Assembly (NCBI GenBank): GCA_029259775.1
Contig: JAJDEN010000045.1
Span: 62,001 to 126,000, forward strand
Direction of reading: 5' to 3'
From: Planctomycetota bacterium
GTDB lineage: Bacteria > Planctomycetota > PLA2 > JAEUHO01
DNA: 64,000 nt
In this document: piece after piece, positions 1 to 9,229 of the stretch
Position numbering within the stretch: the first letter of the stretch is position 1
Layout of the letters: each line of letters opens with the position of its first letter
Program-made: the position numbers and the translations under genes
Notes under the pieces: generated by a model
What the model was told of the DNA's origin: nothing
The model's database searches: none
Seen by the model: only the letters and a program-made list of their open reading frames with translations

Positions 1-32
1 GCTCCTGTGCCCCCAGGAAGAGGAAACGGCCC

Positions 33-3017
33 ATGCTCGAGCTCGTCATCACCTGCCCCGGCCAACCCGAACTCGTGCTGGAGGTCGGCGACGCGCCCAT
101 CACCGTCGGCCGAGGTGAGGATTGCAGCGCCTTCCTCATCGAGAAGAAGGCCAGCCGCAAGCACCTGACGATCCGCCGGACACGGAGCGGCAGCGTCGTC
201 GCCGAGGATCACGATTCCTCGAACGGGACGTGGTTCGTGGCCGACGCAGGAGAAGACCAGCGGTTCCTGCGGCGCGTGTTCGAAGAGGGCGACGTGCTGC
301 GGATCGGCGACACGCGGATCCAGCTCCGTCCCTCCGCCGGGGCCGCAGCCGCCGCGCCCGTCGTCTCTGGGACGCTCATGCTGCAGCCGGCCAGTTCGGA
401 CGCGCCGAAGGCTCCCCAGCCCGAGCCGCAACCGGCCATGGCGCGGACCCCTTCGGTCGAGGCGCGCTGGGACGACGAACCGCGCCCGAGCCGCCAGCCC
501 GAGAGCAACAAGGCCCTCACCCGCGGCCTGATCATCTGCGCCGCGGCCATCGCCGTGTTCGCGGGCGTGGAGCTCTATCTCGGCAAGAAGGCCGGGCAGA
601 AGTCCGTGCGCAAGGAAGCGCATCTGGAAGCGCTGCGCATCCTGGAGCACGTGGGCGGCAGCACGGAGGAGTTCGCGAAGCTGCGCGACGGCTTCCGCGC
701 GAAGCACCCGATGGCGCCGGAGCTCATGACGCTCAATCGCTACCTCGAGCGCATGCGCGACCGCGAGGCGTTCGTCCGTACCAAGCGCGACGCGCTCAAC
801 CAACTGCAGGGCCAGATGGACCTCGCCCAGCGCTCCGACGTACGCATGCGCCTGCTGCAGCTCATGCGCGAGTTGCCCGATCAGCCCGACTACGTCCAGG
901 ACATCACCCGCATGCTCACCGACCTCGACCGCCGCAAGGCCGCCGAGGATCTCGAGGTGCTGCGTACGCTGGAGGCCAGCGTCTCGAAGCTGCGTGCGAA
1001 GAAGGAGTACGCGCGTGCGCAACGCCTACTCCGCGCGTTCGAGAGCACGCACGAGGGCATGGGCGTCGAAGCCGCCGAGCGCTGGCGCGCCCTCTCGGCC
1101 GACGTGACCGAGGAGGTCCAGGCCACGTCCGCAGCTCTCTGGAAGACCTACGGGCTCGAGAAGGATCCGAGCAAGCAGCGCGCCTTGCTGGCTGAGGCCT
1201 GGCCGGCCCTCGTCGGCACCAAGGCCGGCGACCTGATCAGCGAGAAGCTGCGTTCGGCCGCTGCGCTGGCCGCACCGCGCACCGGCACGCCCTGGGTTCC
1301 GGGGCAGCCGGCGCGTCCTGGCACACAGCCTGGCAACGCCACGCCGAGCGTGCCCACCGTCACCGACGAGCTCCTCGCCCGCGCGAAGAAGGCCGAGGAA
1401 CTCCTGAGCCAGCGCGATTGGGTAGGGGGGCGGGCCGCGCTCGCTGACCTCGCCGTGAAAGCCGAGGGCGGCCGCCTGCAGGTCGAGTGGAAGGCGCGCC
1501 TCGGCGAAGTCGACAGCGTGCTCGGCCTCGTGCGCACGCTGGCCGAGGCCGCGGACGCCGAGCGCAAGCCGCGCCGCAAGCTCTCCTCGGGCTCGTGGTC
1601 GGTGACGAACGCCGACCCGGCCCAGGTCACGTTGACGTCCAAGCGCAAGGGCTCGCTCATCCACAAGTGGAGCGACCTGCCGGAGCAGGACGTGCTGACC
1701 CTGCTGACGCCGGCGCGCATCACGGTGCCCCAGCGCAAGGCCGTCGCGATCCTTGCGGCCAACCTGGGTGACCGGAAGGCCTTCGTTGAGGCCCTGTTGC
1801 CGGTCTACGAGAAGGGCGGCGATCTCGCCGGCCTGAACACGGTCGTGGCGCGACACCTCTACGGACGCTCGACGCCGCCGGAGGGTGGGTACCGGGCCTA
1901 CAAGGGCGAGTTGCTCGATGCGGCCGGCTTCAAGCGGCGGCAGACCCAAGAGCGCGTGGCGTTCCTCAAGACCGACGCCGATCGCGTGCTCGGTCTGCTC
2001 GCCAAGGAAAGCGCATTCAAGAAGCTCGCCAAGCTCAAGGCGCTGCGTACCGAGCTCGACGTGCGCCGGACGTACGCGCTCACGGCCATCTTCAATACGA
2101 AGCACTACCCGTACCCGTACCAGAAGGGCAGCTCGAACTACCGCGCTGTGCAGGGCGAGATCGATCGCCGCACCGCGCGCGTGAAGGAGATCTGGGACGA
2201 TCCCATGCGGATCGTGGTCAAGCGCGCCGGGCAACTCGCCAAGCACCTGGATGCGTGGGATGCGATCGTCAGCGAGCTCGAGGCGAAGGAGATCGACGTC
2301 GAGGACCTGAAGGCGAAGATCGAACCCTACGCGCTGTATGTGACAGGCGAGCCGATCTCGATCCGCGAGTTCTACACGTCGCAGGCCGAGGCCGAGTGGC
2401 TCTCCTACAACCGCTGGGTGATGGAGGCCTACAACCCGGCCCGCACCGAGTTCGCCAAGGAGAGCGAGCGCAAGCAGGTCCAGGTGACGAACGAGTACCG
2501 GATGATGATCGGCTTCACGGCGGCGGTGAACCCCGGCGCGGCGCCCTACGACTCGATCACCAAGGACAACGTCATCCAGGTCCTCGACCAGGCCGTGGTC
2601 GCGAAGCTGAGCCCGCTACGTGCTGTCCGCGTCGACAACAAGTGCGTCAGGGCGGCTCGTGCGCACAGCGAGGACATGGCCATGCGTGGCTACTTCGCGC
2701 ACCAGGCGCCGCCCAATCCGGCCACCGGCGCGGGTGCCACGGGTCCCGCGGACCGCATGCGCACGCACGGCTATCACGGCTTTGGCTACTCGGAGAACAT
2801 CGCGATGTCCGCCAGCCCGACGCAGGCACACATGATGTGGATCCACTCGAGCGGCCACCATCGCAACATTCTCTCCGGCTGGACCGATCTTGGCTCCGGT
2901 GTCGGAGGCCGCAACTTCACCCAGAACTTCGGTACCGGGGGGGGCGACCGGCCGGAGATCCGAGCGGACACGGCCGTCCGCGAGCGCGAAGGCCGTAGCG
3001 GACGCCGTCGCCGCTAG
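33..3017 (+). CDS. FHA domain - membrane anchor - CAP/SCP domain protein
   Basis: The 994-residue protein starts with an FHA phosphopeptide-binding domain (about residues 6-100): GR near 27, SRKH in the 40s, SSNGT in the 60s. A linker leads to one membrane helix at about 164-183, followed by a long charged, partly coiled region. The C-terminal 150 residues (about 819-970) form a CAP/SCP-PR1 domain with its signature pieces: NEYR, AHSEDM, YSENIA, GHHRNIL and TQNFG, so the cavity His, Glu and His are present. The FHA domain should lie in the cytoplasm and the CAP domain outside, giving an inside-out link. The start has a purine-rich GGAAGAGGAAACGG upstream. The next gene encodes a second FHA-membrane protein and may be co-transcribed. 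The substrate of either domain is unknown. Confidence 0.85.
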   Translation: MLELVITCPGQPELVLEVGDAPITVGRGEDCSAFLIEKKASRKHLTIRRTRSGSVVAEDHDSSNGTWFVADAGEDQRFLRRVFEEGDVLRIGDTRIQLRPSAGAAAAAPVVSGTLMLQPASSDAPKAPQPEPQPAMARTPSVEARWDDEPRPSRQPESNKALTRGLIICAAAIAVFAGVELYLGKKAGQKSVRKEAHLEALRILEHVGGSTEEFAKLRDGFRAKHPMAPELMTLNRYLERMRDREAFVRTKRDALNQLQGQMDLAQRSDVRMRLLQLMRELPDQPDYVQDITRMLTDLDRRKAAEDLEVLRTLEASVSKLRAKKEYARAQRLLRAFESTHEGMGVEAAERWRALSADVTEEVQATSAALWKTYGLEKDPSKQRALLAEAWPALVGTKAGDLISEKLRSAAALAAPRTGTPWVPGQPARPGTQPGNATPSVPTVTDELLARAKKAEELLSQRDWVGGRAALADLAVKAEGGRLQVEWKARLGEVDSVLGLVRTLAEAADAERKPRRKLSSGSWSVTNADPAQVTLTSKRKGSLIHKWSDLPEQDVLTLLTPARITVPQRKAVAILAANLGDRKAFVEALLPVYEKGGDLAGLNTVVARHLYGRSTPPEGGYRAYKGELLDAAGFKRRQTQERVAFLKTDADRVLGLLAKESAFKKLAKLKALRTELDVRRTYALTAIFNTKHYPYPYQKGSSNYRAVQGEIDRRTARVKEIWDDPMRIVVKRAGQLAKHLDAWDAIVSELEAKEIDVEDLKAKIEPYALYVTGEPISIREFYTSQAEAEWLSYNRWVMEAYNPARTEFAKESERKQVQVTNEYRMMIGFTAAVNPGAAPYDSITKDNVIQVLDQAVVAKLSPLRAVRVDNKCVRAARAHSEDMAMRGYFAHQAPPNPATGAGATGPADRMRTHGYHGFGYSENIAMSASPTQAHMMWIHSSGHHRNILSGWTDLGSGVGGRNFTQNFGTGGGDRPEIRADTAVREREGRSGRRRR

Positions 3018-3109
3018 GCGACGGGCTCCCAGGCAGGAACGCTGGTCGCCGGGGTGGCGGCCGCCCGCGTCGTACGCAATGATGGGGTCTACCCGTCGGA
3101 GGTGATCAC

Positions 3110-4600
3110 GTGCCCAGGTTCTACATCGCAGAAGACGCCGGCGAGTCCGTCTACGAGATCTTCGACGACGAGGTCAGCCTCGGTCGCGGCGCCGCCAACG
3201 GCATGCAGATCCACGACTCGCACGCCAGCAAGATGCATGCGGTCGTGCGCAAGATGCAGGGCCACTGGAAGCTCGTCGACCTCGAGTCCAAGAACGGCAC
3301 GCGCGTCAACGGCACGTTCCGCAACCAGCACTGGCTGCGCGACGGCGACACGATCGCCATCGGCACGTCGACGCTGCGCTACGACGCGCAGGGCTCGCCC
3401 CAGGGTTCGCCCGCCGCCGCAGCCGGCGTGGCTGTGGCCGCCAGGCCTGCCGTTCCCGCGCGGCCCGCCGCCGCACCGCCGCCCGCTCCTGCGCGCCCCG
3501 CCCTCCAGGAAGAAGAGCTCACCGCGCCTGCGCCTGCCATGGCCGCGCCTGCCATGGCCGCGCCGGCCCCCGCCGTCGAGGCACCTACGGCGGAGGAGGC
3601 GCCCGCGTTCTCGGCGCCGGTCTCACCGAGCCGCTCGCGTCGCGGAGTCAGGGGAGGAGGCGGCAGCCCGCGCCGCCGGTCGGGGCGTGACGATGACTAC
3701 GACGACGATGACTACGACGACGACGATGACGCGCCGCGCCACCGCAGCAAGCAAGGCAGCGGTCCCATGGTCATCCTCGGCATCGTCGGGGCCATCGCAT
3801 TCCTCGTGCTCATGTTCGCGCTCTTCAGCCCTGGACAGAGCCAGAACGAGATGGTGCTCGTCAAGGCCGACCGGATGGCGGACAAGCGGCACTACGAGAA
3901 GGCCCTCGCCTACGCGGAGCAGAACGCAGACCCGTCCGGCGAGGGCTACGCCAAGCTGCGACGCACGATGCGGAACTGGCAGGACCGCCTCGACGCCAAG
4001 AAGCAGGGCGAGCGCAACGCGGCGGCCCAGAAGTACTTCCGCTTCGAGATCTACCAGAAGCAGGCCATCACCGGACGCCGCAAGGGCGGCTTCCGCGCCA
4101 AGGATGCGCTGCCCGAGCGCGAGGTCGTGCGGCTGCTCCGCGAGTTCCTCGCCAAGTACCCCGGCTCGTCCGACGCGTCACTCGTCTTGCACTCGGAGCA
4201 GGCCGACTACCGCCACATGCGCGACGCGATGCGCGAGTACGCCTCGCCGGACCTCAAGTCGACGACCGTCCTGCAGGCCGCGCAGGCCGAGGTCGACATC
4301 GACGTCAGCGCGCGGCGCTACGGCAAGGCCGTGATGGACCTTACCTACCTGCGCGACATGAACCGCCTGTGCATGACCACCGAGAACTACACGCAGCTGC
4401 GCAAGGCCGTCGAACTGAAGGTCCAGGAGATCCTCGATCAGGCGGGCAGCACGTTCCGCTCCGAGAGCAAGCAGTTCAAGGACCACCTGAGCGCCGGCCG
4501 GCGCGGTCCCGCGCGCCAGCTGCTCGCGGACATGAAGCGCCAGTTCCGCGGGATCGATGAGCTCTCGCGCAAGGTGGCGGAGCTCGAGCAGCGTCTCTAG
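3110..4600 (+). CDS. FHA domain membrane protein
   Basis: This 496-residue protein has an N-terminal FHA domain (about 15-90) with GRG, the SKMHA loop and SKNGTRVNG, the residues that bind phosphothreonine in this family. An Ala/Pro-rich linker (about 95-190) and a very acidic Asp/Tyr stretch (about 193-208) follow. A single membrane helix lies at about 219-243. The last 250 residues are charged and helical, without a fold I recognise. It lies 92 bases after the FHA-CAP gene and shares its FHA-helix-helical layout. A signalling scaffold anchored in the membrane is likely. The start is a GTG at 3110 preceded by GGAGG at 3099-3103. Confidence 0.8.
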   Translation: MPRFYIAEDAGESVYEIFDDEVSLGRGAANGMQIHDSHASKMHAVVRKMQGHWKLVDLESKNGTRVNGTFRNQHWLRDGDTIAIGTSTLRYDAQGSPQGSPAAAAGVAVAARPAVPARPAAAPPPAPARPALQEEELTAPAPAMAAPAMAAPAPAVEAPTAEEAPAFSAPVSPSRSRRGVRGGGGSPRRRSGRDDDYDDDDYDDDDDAPRHRSKQGSGPMVILGIVGAIAFLVLMFALFSPGQSQNEMVLVKADRMADKRHYEKALAYAEQNADPSGEGYAKLRRTMRNWQDRLDAKKQGERNAAAQKYFRFEIYQKQAITGRRKGGFRAKDALPEREVVRLLREFLAKYPGSSDASLVLHSEQADYRHMRDAMREYASPDLKSTTVLQAAQAEVDIDVSARRYGKAVMDLTYLRDMNRLCMTTENYTQLRKAVELKVQEILDQAGSTFRSESKQFKDHLSAGRRGPARQLLADMKRQFRGIDELSRKVAELEQRL

Positions 4601-4616
4601 AGCAGCGCCTCTAGAG
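4595..4616. terminator. Hairpin joining the ends of two convergent genes
   Basis: Two copies of CTCTAGAG (4595-4602 and 4609-4616) flank a 6-base loop and can form an 8-bp stem. The stop codons of the genes on both strands lie inside the stem. There is no T-tract and the stem is not GC-rich, so termination activity is only a guess. Confidence 0.3.
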
Positions 4617-5531
4617 GATGGTCTTGCCGAGGGCCGAGAGAATGAGCTCGACCGCGAGCTCGGCGGTCGTGTTGCGGTCGTCGAGCGTGGGGTTGAGCTC
4701 CACCATGTCGAGGCCCAGCAGCCCCCCGTCGCGCGAGCATGCTTCGCAGATCAGGTGCGCCTCGCGGTAGGTGAGGCCGCCGTGAACCGCCGTGCCCACG
4801 CCCGGCGCGTAGTGCGGATCCACGCCGTCGAGGTCGAACGACAGGTGGTAGCCCGCGGTTCCGTCGGACGCGATCTCGAGCGCCTCGCGCACGCACGCGG
4901 GCAGACCACGCTCGTCGATCTCGGTCATCGTGTACGCCCGCACGCCGAGTTCCTTGACGATCCGGCGTTCGTTGACGTCGACCGAGCGGATGCCAAGCAG
5001 CGCAACGTTCTTCGGCAGCACCGCGGGCTTGGGGCCCGCCAGGCGCTTGAGCGACGGCAGGCCGCGCCCGAGCAGATGGGAGAGGGGCATGCCATGGATG
5101 TTCCCGCTCGGGCTCGTGTCCGGCAGGTTCATGTCCGTGTGCGCATCGACCCAGATCACGCCGATCGACTCACCCTGCGCGCGGTGGTGCATGGCTTGGC
5201 CGCTCACGCTCCCCATCGCGATCGAGTGATCGCCGCCGAGCACGATCGGAAAGCCGCCCTTCATGCGGACCTCCACCGTCGCGTCCCGCAGCCGCGTACA
5301 GACGTCGAGCACCTCAGGCAGGAAGCGCGCGTTCGAGCGGCCCGCAGCGGCCGATTCGGGTTCGGCCACCACGACAGAACCCACCTCACGCACCTTCCAT
5401 CCCAGCTTGCGGATGCGGTCGGCGAGGCCGGCGACACGGATGGCCGAAGGACCCATATCGACACCGCGGCGCCCGGCGCCGAGGTCCATGTGCACGGAGA
5501 TGAGAGCGGCCGTTCGTTTGCGGGGGGGCAT
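4611..5531 (-). CDS. rocF: Arginase/agmatinase-family hydrolase
   Basis: The 306-residue protein is an ureohydrolase (arginase/agmatinase/formiminoglutamase family). It shows the manganese-binding motifs in order: GGDHS, DAHTD followed by SGNIHGMPLSH, and SFDLDGVDP. The NIHGMPLSHLLG stretch and overall length are typical of RocF-type arginases, which convert arginine to ornithine and urea in the cytosol. Agmatinase activity cannot be excluded without an alignment. It is monocistronic, convergent with the FHA gene and divergent from the phosphatidyltransferase gene. Confidence 0.85.
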   Translation of the reverse strand: MPPRKRTAALISVHMDLGAGRRGVDMGPSAIRVAGLADRIRKLGWKVREVGSVVVAEPESAAAGRSNARFLPEVLDVCTRLRDATVEVRMKGGFPIVLGGDHSIAMGSVSGQAMHHRAQGESIGVIWVDAHTDMNLPDTSPSGNIHGMPLSHLLGRGLPSLKRLAGPKPAVLPKNVALLGIRSVDVNERRIVKELGVRAYTMTEIDERGLPACVREALEIASDGTAGYHLSFDLDGVDPHYAPGVGTAVHGGLTYREAHLICEACSRDGGLLGLDMVELNPTLDDRNTTAELAVELILSALGKTIL

Positions 5532-5674
5532 GCCGGGAGCCTACCAGCGCCCACCGAGGGCGCCGCGCGGGGGCCCCGCGCCCAGGCGCTGCGCCCGAAA
5601 CCGCAGCGGGAGAGTTCTGGGCACCATGGGCTGCGCTCGGCCCGCGGCCCCGGGGTTGCGGCGATGCTGGTGTC

Positions 5675-6262
5675 ATGCAGGAGCGCCCCGAGCGTCCGGA
5701 GGCCGCGCCGCGCGCCGCTGCGTGGATTCGCGCCCTGCCCAACACCCTGACGGTGCTTCGGTTGGCCATGGCGGCAGCGTTCCCGTTCCTGCCCGCGGGG
5801 TGGCGTCTGCCGGTCGCGCTCGCCGCGGGCATCAGCGACTTCCTCGACGGCTGGATCGCCCGGCGCTTCCACGCCCAGACGCACATCGGCGCGCTGCTCG
5901 ACGGCGTCGCGGACAAGGGCTTCGTGCTCGCCGCCTTGGGCACGCTGGTCGTGCACGGCGACGCGCTCTGGTGGCACGCCGCCCTGTTGCTGCTGCGCGA
6001 CGCCGTCGTGTTGGTGACGTTCACGTCGGCGCTGCTGCACCATCAGTTGGATGCGATGGCGCATGTGCACGCACGCTTCCCGGGGAAGGTGACGACGGCG
6101 TTGCTGTTCGGCTGGTTCGTGACGGTGCTGCTGCCGGCGGTGGCGAGCCTCGAACCGTACCTGTTCTGGGCGGCGGCTGCGGCGAGCCTCTGGGCGGCCT
6201 GCGACTACGGGACTCGCGCGGCCCATGCCCTTCGCGCTCAACGCGCCGCGCGGCCCTCGTAG
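5675..6262 (+). CDS. CDP-alcohol phosphatidyltransferase (PgsA-like)
   Basis: The 195-residue integral membrane protein carries the family signature D-G-x2-A-R-x8-G-x3-D-x3-D: DFLDGWIARRF, then GALLDGVADK. The enzyme transfers a phosphatidyl group from CDP-diacylglycerol to an alcohol such as glycerol-3-phosphate. Several hydrophobic helices follow the motif. The length fits PgsA or a related CDP-alcohol transferase. The sequence does not settle the acceptor, so no symbol is given. It faces away from the arginase gene, with about 140 bases between them for two promoters. Confidence 0.8.
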   Translation: MQERPERPEAAPRAAAWIRALPNTLTVLRLAMAAAFPFLPAGWRLPVALAAGISDFLDGWIARRFHAQTHIGALLDGVADKGFVLAALGTLVVHGDALWWHAALLLLRDAVVLVTFTSALLHHQLDAMAHVHARFPGKVTTALLFGWFVTVLLPAVASLEPYLFWAAAAASLWAACDYGTRAAHALRAQRAARPS

Positions 6263-6295
6263 GTCGTCACGTCCCGGGTTGCTGAGTCAGAGATG

Positions 6296-6473
6296 AACCA
6301 CAGAGGCACAGAGGACACAGAGGTCCCGCCTCGATCAGGCAGGCCACCGAGAGACAGACGGCCTGGGGACTGTCTCCTCTCGTGCTGGGCATTCAATCTC
6401 AGAAGCAGACCAACGCCCTCTGCCCGCCATGGCTTGCCGCGCCGCCCTCTGTGTCCTCTGTGCCTCTGTGGTT
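6296..6473. repeat. 178-bp element bounded by 28-nt perfect inverted repeats
   Basis: Bases 6296-6323 (starting AACCACAGAGGCACAGAGGA) are exactly repeated in reverse complement at 6446-6473. Each arm is itself built of short CACAGAGG-type units. The 122 bases between carry no protein I can support. ORFs reading NHRGTEDTE across the arm are the kind of spurious translation such arms produce. The layout is that of a non-autonomous palindromic element (MITE/REP-like). It sits in the intergenic space between the phosphatidyltransferase and the kinase gene. I see no clear target-site duplication. Confidence 0.75.
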
Positions 6474-6507
6474 GGACCTCTTCCTCTGCATCTTCTTCCG
6501 CGGACGC

Positions 6508-8031
6508 CTACCGCGGCTCGCCGGACGGGCCGCGCTTGCGGACGGAGAGGTCGGCGACGCGGGCCGTCCATGCGTCGAAGCTGATGGGGGGGCCGGGCAG
6601 CACGTCGTAGTAGCCCCGCAGCACGTGCCGTCGTTGCTCGGGCGGCAGATCGAGGCTCGCGTCCAGACGCATCATGTCGCGCGCACGGCGCTTCCAGGAG
6701 ACCGGGCCCTTGCGGATGCGCACACCCTCGAGGTCCACGATCGGGAAACGACCGTCGCCGGCGACCAGCAGGTTCGGCGCCTTGAGGTCGCGGTGCGTGA
6801 CCTCCGCGTCATGCATCAGGCGCAGCGTGCGGCCAAGGCGAAGGAGGAGGTTCTCGTCGGCCCCCTGGCTGGCGACGAACGTGTGCAGGTCCGGCGCGTC
6901 GATCCACGTCGCGGCGTACACCCCGCTGCCGTCCGCCCGCGCCGCCGCCACATGCGGTTCGGGGACGGCCACGCCACGGTTCATGAGCGCGAACGCGCGT
7001 CGGAACGCGCCGAGAGGCCGCGGTCGGCGCTTGGCCGCGACCGGTTCGTAGTACTTGAGCACGACCGGGCCCGCGCGCAGGACCGCGCCGCCGGTCTTGA
7101 GGCGCTCGGCATCGGCGGGCGGCGCGTCCAGCCAGGCACTCGCCATGTCGCGGATCGCCTCGTCGGTCGTGTCCTTGAAGCGCACGCCGCGCGCGACGAG
7201 CGCCGACGTGAACTGCTCGAAGTGCTTGCCCGTGCGCCCCGCGCGTCGGTCGCGGCCGCGTCGGTAGCGTCGACGCATGATCTGGGCGGTCGCCTCGATC
7301 ACCTGGGCGAGGTCGCGCAGGGCACGGGCGGAGAGCATGCCCGGGCCGGCCGCAACGTAGGCCCGGAGCGCGCGGGCGCGCTGCGTGCGCCTTGTCCCAC
7401 CGAGAAGACCGTGCACGAGCCGAGCCAGCGCCTTGACCCGCACGCCATCCGCCGGCGCCTCGATGCGCGCACCACCCAGGTCGATCAGGACAGGCCGGCC
7501 GTGGTGGAGCGCCAGGTTGCCCGCGTGGATGTCGCGATGGCGCATCCCGAGCGCGTGGGCCTTGGACACCAGAGCCGCGACCTCCTCGAGCTGGCCGCGC
7601 GTGGCCTCGTCGGCGGGGGCGAGCGGTGTCAGGCCATCCAACGCACGGGTGACCAGGACGTCGGCATCCTCGTCGGTGTAGGCCAGCGGCTCCGGGACGG
7701 CGACCCCCCCTTCCGTGAGGGTCGAGAGGACCTTGCCCTCGCGCACGCCTTTGCCTCCGCGCACCCGCTTCGAAACCTGGTCCGTGAGGGTGTCGGCCCG
7801 CTGCCACTTCACGACGATGCCTACGCGCTCGCCGGGGCCCGGGCCGTCCCATGATCCGCGCATGACGATCCGCATGGGGCGCGCGGGCGTGAGCAGCTCG
7901 AAGCCGGCCGGCAGCTCGGGCCATGCAGCATCCCCGAGCAGCCGCAGCAACTCGCCCAATGGCCGCTCATACCCGGGGGCGCACCAACGCATGGGCGGGA
8001 TCATCGCCGGAATCCGGTCTGCGCGCAGCAA
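6508..8031 (-). CDS. Tandem WaaP/Kdo-kinase-like protein with two kinase domains
   Basis: The 507-residue protein contains two protein-kinase-like domains of the lipopolysaccharide-kinase (WaaP/RIO-like) type. The N-terminal half has HRDIHAGNL and VLIDLGGARI. The C-terminal half has HRDLKAPNLL and IVDLEGVRI. Both keep the HRD catalytic loop and the metal-binding Asp, so both could be active. The family phosphorylates sugars of the lipid A/core or, in some members, proteins. The LptF/LptG permease genes begin just upstream on the other strand, which fits a role in lipopolysaccharide assembly. The true start could also be Met10 (8004) or Met14. Confidence 0.75.
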   Translation of the reverse strand: MLRADRIPAMIPPMRWCAPGYERPLGELLRLLGDAAWPELPAGFELLTPARPMRIVMRGSWDGPGPGERVGIVVKWQRADTLTDQVSKRVRGGKGVREGKVLSTLTEGGVAVPEPLAYTDEDADVLVTRALDGLTPLAPADEATRGQLEEVAALVSKAHALGMRHRDIHAGNLALHHGRPVLIDLGGARIEAPADGVRVKALARLVHGLLGGTRRTQRARALRAYVAAGPGMLSARALRDLAQVIEATAQIMRRRYRRGRDRRAGRTGKHFEQFTSALVARGVRFKDTTDEAIRDMASAWLDAPPADAERLKTGGAVLRAGPVVLKYYEPVAAKRRPRPLGAFRRAFALMNRGVAVPEPHVAAARADGSGVYAATWIDAPDLHTFVASQGADENLLLRLGRTLRLMHDAEVTHRDLKAPNLLVAGDGRFPIVDLEGVRIRKGPVSWKRRARDMMRLDASLDLPPEQRRHVLRGYYDVLPGPPISFDAWTARVADLSVRKRGPSGEPR

Positions 8032-8092
8032 TCCATCGCATCGGCGCCCGGAGGGCTACACTCGCCGCGCCGTCGGGCATGGGAGGGTCAGG

Positions 8093-9229
8093 GTGCTGCG
8101 CATCCAGCGAGCGCTGCTCGCCGAGTTGCTGTTCATCGCGCTGTTGGTCGCTGTCGTGGTGACCGCCGCGGTCTTCCTGAGTGTCACACTGCGCTTCTTG
8201 AGCGACGGTGGCGGGGCGCTCGGCTACTCCCTCCTCCTGGATCTGTTGCCCAAGCTGCTGCCGCTGTCGCTGACGCACAGCATCCCGTTCGCCTGGCTGG
8301 CTGCCGTCGCCATGGTCCTGGGACGGTGGGTCTCGGACCATGAGGTCGTGGCGCTGAAGACCGCCGGGCTGCCGCCGCGCGTCATCATCGCGCCCGTGCT
8401 CGCGCTCAGCTGTCTGCTCGCGATCGGCGGGATGTACTACAACGGCTTTCACGTCCCGAAGTCCACGCGCACGCTGAGGGCGAGCCTGCGCGACTACGTG
8501 CCGCAGTTCCTGTCGTCCCTCAAGGGAGCCGATCGCTCGATCACCTTCGAGTCGGGCCGCCTCTCCTGGGATCACTGGAGCACGGCGGAGCAGAAGTTCG
8601 TCGGCGTCGAGCTGGATCGTCGCGCCCACAACGGCAAGCTCTCCGAGAAGATGATGATGAAGGGCCTCGGTCTCGAGCGGATTCTCGAGGGATCGGGCAA
8701 GGACGAGGGCTTGCGCTTGGAGATCGAGGAGGCCTACCTCGTGCGCGTCCCCGAAGGGGACCCGGAGGTCGCCTTCGGCCGCGGCAAGCCGGTCACGATC
8801 GGGCGCGTGGAACACATCGGTGCGAGCACGCTGTTCAACGACTTCTTCGGTGGCCTGCACTTCATTCCACGCCCGCGTCACATGACGTTGCCCGAGCTCA
8901 TGTACGGCGTGAAGGCCGGCGGGATCGCGCGCGGCACGCTGACGGATCTGCGCATCGCCATCCACGGGCGGCTTGCGCTCGGCTCGGCAGCGTTCTTCTT
9001 CGGGCTCTTCGCGCTCTCGATGATGCTCGCCCTGCCGCCCTCGAGCCGCCGGGTGCGCGACTTCATGTTGTGCTTCGCGCCGGCCGTGGTGACGTTCTTC
9101 CCGCTCTACATCGCGGGTTCCACCTTCGCGCGCGGCGGCGTCATGCCGCCTTGGCTGGCGATGTGGCTGCCGCACATGATCCTGTTCACCGCGTCGATCG
9201 CGCTGCTGGTGAAGGGATCGCGCCGATGA
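8093..9229 (+). CDS. lptF: LptF/LptG-family LPS export permease (first copy)
   Basis: The gene encodes a YjgP/YjgQ family permease of about 378 residues. A cluster of hydrophobic helices lies in the first 110 residues, a periplasmic beta-rich middle in the centre, and three helices at the C-terminus. Pairs of such proteins form the inner-membrane part of the Lpt machine, which moves lipopolysaccharide out with the LptB ATPase (not in this window). I chose the GTG at 8093 because GGGAGG (8081-8086) lies six bases upstream and the reading frame further upstream overlaps the divergent kinase gene. The stop overlaps the next start as ATGA, so the two permeases are translationally coupled. Confidence 0.8.
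   Translation: MLRIQRALLAELLFIALLVAVVVTAAVFLSVTLRFLSDGGGALGYSLLLDLLPKLLPLSLTHSIPFAWLAAVAMVLGRWVSDHEVVALKTAGLPPRVIIAPVLALSCLLAIGGMYYNGFHVPKSTRTLRASLRDYVPQFLSSLKGADRSITFESGRLSWDHWSTAEQKFVGVELDRRAHNGKLSEKMMMKGLGLERILEGSGKDEGLRLEIEEAYLVRVPEGDPEVAFGRGKPVTIGRVEHIGASTLFNDFFGGLHFIPRPRHMTLPELMYGVKAGGIARGTLTDLRIAIHGRLALGSAAFFFGLFALSMMLALPPSSRRVRDFMLCFAPAVVTFFPLYIAGSTFARGGVMPPWLAMWLPHMILFTASIALLVKGSRR

Noticed and set aside
3054-4334. Arg/Ser-rich 426-residue frame overlapping the second FHA gene
   Set aside because: It is a shifted reading of the FHA gene with biased low-complexity composition, as expected for a shadow in high-GC DNA.
6293-6610. Open frame starting MNHRGTEDTE across the inverted-repeat element
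   Set aside because: It is a translation of the repeat arm and reads into the antisense of the kinase gene. Such NHRGTEDTE frames are typical artefacts of CACAGAGG repeats.
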